Origin: JAZKFT01 sp043760535
GTDB lineage: Bacteria > Bacteroidota > Bacteroidia > Chitinophagales > Chitinophagaceae
Assembly: GCA_043760535.1 (NCBI GenBank)
Contig: JAYUOV010000315.1
Coordinates: 1 to 24,019 of the forward strand
DNA length: 24,019 bases
Reading direction: 5' to 3'
Shown: in pieces, positions 23,300-24,019 of the stretch
Layout: every line of letters starts with the position of its first letter
How positions within the stretch are numbered: the first letter of the stretch is position 1
Made by a program: the position numbers and the translations under genes
The notes under the pieces: model-generated
The model's database searches: none
Told to the model about the DNA's origin: nothing
The model's input: the letters and a program-made list of their open reading frames with translations, nothing else

Positions 23300-23702
23300 A
23301 ATGTTGGATTGGTTTTAGTACAGTTTTCGATCTTAATATCTTCTATCCGGTAAAAGTGTTTTTCGTTTTTGGTAATTAAAGTAAAACCGTAAAATACGGC
23401 AGTTGCGCCAATTAAAATATCAAAGCCTGTGATGATAAAGCTAGGTGTTTTCAGTTTTGCTTTTTCTTTCGCAAAAATGGGCGGTACCGGAAAATATCGG
23501 GTGTTTGAAACTTACTGATAAAACTTGCAGTTAAAACCAAGTTGTCTTCTTTAAACTTGCTGGTTTCCACTCCAACCAATATTTCTGCAACAGTACTTTC
23601 CGACGGATTACAATTATAGTATTTTGCCTGCACTGCTTTTTGCCTGAGATTAAATTTTCCTTGTATTGTAAAAATGGAAATGTCCGTATCTAAAATATAC
23701 AT
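23296..23702 (-). pseudogene. vapC: PIN-domain (VapC-like) toxin, broken by one frameshift
   Basis: Frame 1 starts MYILDTDISIF (D5) and contains STVAEILVGVETS (E40), then leaves the family pattern after DIF near residue 71 and stops at 23451. The reading frame one base back continues PVPPIFAKEKAKLKT, then FDILIGATAVFYGFTLITKNEKHFYRIEDI, which carries the third acidic residue and the TKNEKHF motif of PIN RNases. The break is at a run of four T (plus-strand AAAA, 23491-23494); restoring one base gives a 135-residue VapC with all acidic residues. Its stop overlaps the purE start as ATGA. It is either true inactivation, a homopolymer assembly error, or slippage. Confidence 0.82.
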
Positions 23703-23703
23703 G

Positions 23704-23951
23704 TTAATCAAATGAACGTATTGGGGATGGTGTTCTTGAACTATAAATATCTTCAATCATTTCTTCAGCAGATTTTTCGAACTTAAATCCTGCAATCAGA
23801 ATTTTTATTTCCTCAATAGTAGGTTCCGGCTTTCTTGGTCTCATACTTAATTCGAGCCTTGCAATGATTTGCCTTATGTAATATCTGGTAGTGCGTTTAA
23901 TTGTGTAAAATAAGTATTAACCAACTTTTCGTCAACAGTAATGGTTTCCAT
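23704..23951 (-). pseudogene. Antitoxin partner of the PIN toxin, also frameshifted
   Basis: ATG at 23951 opens METITVDEKLVNTYFTQLNALPDIT and meets a TAA at 23874-23876. One base back, the frame continues RQIIARLELSMRPRKPEP and then EEIKILIAGFKFEKSAEEMIEDIYSSR, ending one base before the toxin ATG. The combined 82 residues look like a small antitoxin with the acidic/basic C-terminal segment that usually wraps a PIN toxin. The 248-bp span is one base short of a whole frame, as is the toxin's 407 bp. Downstream-toxin order and 1-base spacing fit a type II module. I cannot name the antitoxin family. Confidence 0.6.
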
Positions 23952-24019
23952 AATTATTGTTTTAGCCAAAATTAAATCTTTTAATCCACCAGCGAACCAG
24001 TTAAAAACTGCAATGCTAC

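Noticed and set aside
23491..23494. Programmed -1 frameshift in the PIN toxin
   Set aside because: Slippage at T-TTC is conceivable, but there is no classical heptamer or clear downstream structure, and the antitoxin has the same one-base defect, so decay or sequencing error is simpler.
23978..24019. Possible fourth partial copy of the dispersed repeat at the window edge
   Set aside because: On the minus strand it shares GTAGCATTGC with copy A and TTGCAGTTTTT with copy C, but in a different order and too short to call.

Overview
The window looks like a chromosomal segment of a Bacteroidota bacterium, most probably of the Chitinophagaceae or a close relative. This is inference. The grounds are a short primary-type sigma-70 factor of about 288 residues beginning MRQLKIT, a PEP carboxylase with Bacteroidota-like active-site loops, a four-TM-plus-two-cluster Fe-S membrane protein, a 441-residue-class DUF58 protein, almost no purine-rich Shine-Dalgarno sites, several TTG starts, and an AT-leaning composition. 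Most genes are housekeeping genes in short transcription units. I see no phage, insertion sequence, CRISPR array, rRNA or tRNA.

Layout, left to right. 1-2070: 3' part of PEP carboxylase (ppc, +) with a strong terminator. 2152-2574: no gene; it holds a dispersed repeat and a short 8-bp tandem array. 2575-5641 (minus): Bax inhibitor-1 family membrane protein, terminator, guanylate kinase (gmk), exported M28 peptidase. 5729-7153: poorly conserved hypothetical genes, some probably damaged. 7428-10796 (+): purL and the heptose epimerase rfaD/hldD, the latter carrying two in-frame insertions. 10962-11453 (minus): PyrR-like phosphoribosyltransferase. 11639-14077 (+): Fe-S membrane oxidoreductase, retropepsin-like protein, polytopic membrane protein; a shared bidirectional terminator separates these from sigma-70 (minus, 14132-14998). 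15310-15690 (+): START-like protein. 15699-16301 (minus): hypothetical. 16373-18824 (+): LptG-type permease overlapping a Tat-exported lipoprotein superoxide dismutase. 18825-19312: second repeat copy and a 22-unit 8-bp array that ends at the start of an EamA transporter. 19313-21655 (+): EamA transporter and DUF58 protein. 21693-21872: third repeat copy, inverted. 21898-23951 (minus): a decayed toxin-antitoxin pair, then purE, then a DUF6929-like protein, all nearly contiguous.

Functional themes are purine/nucleotide metabolism (purL, purE, gmk, PyrR-like) and outer-membrane/LPS biogenesis (rfaD, lptG). The most unusual signal is not a gene but repetitive DNA: a roughly 180-280 bp dispersed repeat present three times; 7- and 8-bp micro-tandem arrays lying against gene starts and ends; and related short repeats apparently absorbed in frame into rfaD and possibly the 5' end of lptG. 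A second theme is single-base frame breaks, two in the toxin-antitoxin pair and a suspected one in a secreted hypothetical. These could be true decay or assembly errors.
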